Assembly (NCBI GenBank): GCA_049652985.1 | Contig: JBASFK010000010.1 | Location: 94,435 to 158,434 of the forward strand | DNA: 64,000 nucleotides | Source of the DNA: UBA7657 sp049652985 | Lineage (GTDB): Bacteria > Pseudomonadota > Alphaproteobacteria > Micavibrionales > Micavibrionaceae | Reading direction: 5' to 3' | Shown here: positions 62,118 through 64,000 of the stretch, piece by piece | How the letters are laid out: each line of letters begins with the position of its first letter | How positions within the stretch are numbered: position 1 is the stretch's first letter | Translations under genes and position numbers: made by a program | The notes under the pieces: model-generated | Told to the model about the DNA's origin: nothing | The model's input: the letters and a program-made list of their open reading frames with translations, nothing else | Databases searched by the model: none

Positions 62118-62310
62118 CGCTTCTTCGTGTCCAGCCTATCTTTTAGTTATGAAATCCTGAAGGCCATGCAAACCAAGCATGAAGCGAGCGCATGAATTGC
62201 CCCCATTACAGCGGCATGCTACTCTTAAAGTTCATTTTCTCTGCGTAATTTTCGGCAAAATGCCGCGAAGCGACATTTCCGTTGGGCCTGAAATGTGGGA
62301 AAGAAAAATA

Positions 62311-62458
62311 ATGGGAAAAATCCTGAAGAACATGAAAATCGCGCACGCGATATTGCTTGTGGTGATGATTCCCATACTCGTCGCGGCGTCTCGCGCATGA
62401 ATCCCAGTCGATGCGCTCGGAAGTCGAAACCTTCCTCGGCCAGATACGGGCTGCCTGA
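62311..62458 (+). pseudogene. relic of a methyl-accepting chemotaxis protein (both ends only)
   Basis: An ATG at 62311 after AAGAAA starts MGKILKNMKIAHAILLVVMIPILVAASRA, the cytosolic tip and first membrane helix of a chemoreceptor-like protein, and stops at 62400. In another frame, from about 62393, comes HESQSMRSEVETFLGQIRAA and a stop (62456-62458), which reads like the extreme C-terminus of alphaproteobacterial chemoreceptors. Everything in between, including the signalling domain, is gone. Not functional. Confidence 0.65.
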
Positions 62459-62476
62459 TCACAATGAAGAGTAAAA

Positions 62477-62551
62477 TGGTGGGCGGTATAGGGATTGAAC
62501 CTACGACCCCTTGCGTGTCGAGCAAGTGCTCTACCGCTGAGCTAACCGCCC
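62477..62551 (-). tRNA. tRNA-Val (anticodon GAC)
   Basis: 75 nt with encoded CCA. Acceptor stem GGGCGGT/ACCGCCC, D arm GCTCAGCGGTAGAGC, anticodon stem CTTGC/GCAAG around TCGACAC (anticodon GAC), T arm with GGTTCAATCC. All stems pair. Reads leftward; the chemoreceptor relic is just past its 3' end. Confidence 0.96.
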
Positions 62552-62577
62552 ACTCTGCGCGGAATGCTGTATGTTTA

Positions 62578-62760
62578 ATGATTGAGGACCCGGATTTCAA
62601 GCAAATTCCTAAGGGTGGTCGGGTTCGAAAACAGGGGAAAATGACGCCATTGAAAGGAATTGAGCCCCTGGCGCACCCTAACGAATGCTTTATGGCTTAT
62701 GCCAAGGCACGGGCTAAGGAACGTAATGAGAAAATGCAGGAAGATAACTTAGCGCGGTAA
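62578..62760 (+). CDS. possible 60-aa basic protein
   Basis: From an ATG at 62578 (no clear ribosome site): highly charged, with Lys/Arg/Glu-rich ends (FKQIPKGGRVRKQGK, YAKARAKERNEKMQ). It overlaps the convergent kinase gene by 12 bp. It may be real because the charge pattern is coherent, but no motif supports it. Confidence 0.35.
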   Translation: MIEDPDFKQIPKGGRVRKQGKMTPLKGIEPLAHPNECFMAYAKARAKERNEKMQEDNLAR

Positions 62761-63915
62761 TTCAACAATAAAGGTCGTACCGTCTTTTTCGTTAGAAACG
62801 ATTGAGATTATCCCATCATGGGCCTCGACAATTCTTTTGATAATATAAAGACCTAACCCCAGATTTTGGGAATGGCTTTGTCCCGGTTTAATCAATCCCC
62901 TTTTAAGAGGATCAAAAAGCCTGTTTAGCTTTTCCGTAGCAATAGGCTGACCAATATTATGCACTTCTATAGAGACATTTTCGGGATTGCCTTTTATCGA
63001 TAATGTAATAGGACTACCCGGCGTGCTGTATTGGACCGCATTTCCGATGAGATTGGAAAAAACTTGTCCCATTCGGGATTTATCCCATTTTCCCTTAGTA
63101 TCGCCTGTGAGCTTCAGAACAATATTGCGACTGGAAAATGCTTGTAGCTCCTCCACTAATTCTTTGCCGACAACTCCTAAATCAACAAGATTCTTATTCA
63201 GTGGTAACTCTGAGCCAAACCCTTCACGTGTAAGCTCCAAGAGGTCAGAGACAATTTGACTGGCTCTGGCACTGCAATTCGTTATCTGGGTCGCTAATAC
63301 TGTTTGTTTTTCATTTAAAGTCCCTAAACGCCCAAGAAGCTCGGCAGACATAGAAGCGGCACCAAGCGGGGTACGAAGATCATGGCCCAAAATACCTAAA
63401 AAAATATTTCGTGAATCACTAATTGACTTGGTGTAATAATAAATGGATTCGGTCAAAGCTTGATCTATAGCCTCATTAAACCGGGTTAAATCTTGCACGT
63501 CGGAATTATCAAGCACAGTTTTGCTGGCCGTCCACAATTTGATTACGCTTGCGCGAAGGGCGCGGTATTCTGAAACCATCTGATCCAAATCAAAGCCATC
63601 CGTTAAGCGTAAAGCAGCATGCAATTCTGCCGCACTCCCTTGCAAAGAATGGTTCGTTGGTCCGTCCCCTTTAGATTTAACCACTTGTTCGCGGGCAGTT
63701 TGGACTGACTCAAGATCATCTGAGATAAATTCAAGAATTTCTTTGATATGATCTTCAAGTTGAAGTTTGGTCATTCCTTCACTTGCAGGCGTAACCGTCT
63801 TCGCGAAGGCAATCCATTCCGAAACTATTTTCTCGGGATGTAACCGAATATATTCGGCTAAGGGAGAGCAGCGCTCTCTAAGCGCTGGCTGAAAATTCGC
63901 ATTGATATTTGTCAT
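62749..63915 (-). CDS. soluble sensor histidine kinase, RsbR-like N-terminus
   Basis: 388 aa from the ATG at 63915 (AGGA 8 bp upstream; an ATG at 63924 is less well placed). The N-terminal 160 residues are helical with no membrane segment and resemble RsbR/RsbRD-type N-domains (LHPEKIVSEWIAFAKTVTPASEGMT...DHIKEILEFISDDLESVQT). HisKA follows with His in ILGHDLRTPLGAASMSAELLGRL, then an ATPase domain (NLIGNAVQYSTPGSPITLSI, HNIGQPIATEKLNRLFDPLKRG, GLGLYIIKRIVEAHDGII). The DxG box of the ATPase site is altered to HNIGQP. AT-richer than the core genes. No receiver or partner regulator in view. Confidence 0.87.
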   Translation of the reverse strand: MTNINANFQPALRERCSPLAEYIRLHPEKIVSEWIAFAKTVTPASEGMTKLQLEDHIKEILEFISDDLESVQTAREQVVKSKGDGPTNHSLQGSAAELHAALRLTDGFDLDQMVSEYRALRASVIKLWTASKTVLDNSDVQDLTRFNEAIDQALTESIYYYTKSISDSRNIFLGILGHDLRTPLGAASMSAELLGRLGTLNEKQTVLATQITNCSARASQIVSDLLELTREGFGSELPLNKNLVDLGVVGKELVEELQAFSSRNIVLKLTGDTKGKWDKSRMGQVFSNLIGNAVQYSTPGSPITLSIKGNPENVSIEVHNIGQPIATEKLNRLFDPLKRGLIKPGQSHSQNLGLGLYIIKRIVEAHDGIISIVSNEKDGTTFIVELPR

Positions 63916-64000
63916 ACATAACATCCTAGACTATTAAGCATTACAATACGAATCATGGAAGGTGAGCATTCGGAATGATTAGGAAAAATGGTGCCGTTGA

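Noticed and set aside
1..64000. CRISPR array or complete prophage
   Set aside because: No regularly spaced repeats seen; no integrase, terminase, portal or tail genes present.

Overview
The window is a gene-dense, GC-rich chromosome segment of an alphaproteobacterium. The evidence is gene order and gene content: rnd-kdsD-lptC-lptA-lptB-rpoN-hpf-ptsN; aroA/cmk-rpsA/ihfB-lapA-pyrF/trpF-trpB-trpA-accD-folC; a ChvI/ChvG pair followed by rapZ; ahcY, a DivL-type tyrosine pseudokinase, tsaE-murU-addB-addA-trxA; a DUF1150 protein and a membrane-anchored cytochrome c next to pheA. No rRNA or species-diagnostic marker is present. Many short lineage-specific proteins and partial loss of the usual PTS and AmgK neighbours would suit a deep-branching, Micavibrio-like lineage, but that is inference.

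Layout. 1-6.3 kb: cytochrome c (cut by the window edge), pheA, a small internally duplicated protein, then ftsK-lolA-recR. 6.3-9.4 kb is an accessory patch: a small beta-rich protein behind a terminator-like leader, an AT-rich lipoprotein, a capsule-export pair whose Wzz/tyrosine-kinase gene has lost its middle, one copy of a palindromic repeat, and a receiver protein with a degenerate GGDEF domain. 9.6-16.6 kb: tRNA-Leu and the lipopolysaccharide-transport/sigma-54 block. 16.6-27 kb: small conserved proteins, cysS, folE, two signalling proteins and aroA. 27-43.5 kb: cmk-rpsA, a stress protein, an AT-rich SIR2-like gene broken in a homopolymer, ihfB and the pyrimidine/tryptophan/fatty-acid/folate block, then ChvI-ChvG-RapZ. 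44-51 kb: ahcY, purU and two related HD-domain proteins, then DivL. 51-59 kb: tsaE, murU, addBA, trxA. 59-64 kb: second copy of the palindromic repeat, a YbaL/Kef-type antiporter, a redox-like two-gene operon (CxxC thiol protein plus a cysteine-tailed MarR regulator) behind a clear promoter and palindrome, a methyl-accepting chemotaxis protein relic, tRNA-Val and a hybrid sensor-like histidine kinase.

Main points for follow-up: (i) a roughly 125-132 bp near-palindromic element present twice, 51 kb apart, with compensatory base-pair changes in its stems; (ii) a SIR2-domain gene, possibly a defence gene, interrupted at an A9 tract; (iii) two genes reduced to their two ends by internal deletion (Wzz/BY-kinase and chemotaxis receptor); (iv) two HD-domain paralogues around purU that look like alarmone-hydrolase relatives; (v) missing partners at conserved loci (amgK between tsaE and murU; hprK beside rapZ) and a RapZ whose Walker A lysine is methionine.

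All calls come from reading the sequence. No database search was run, so family names rest on recognised motifs and gene order.
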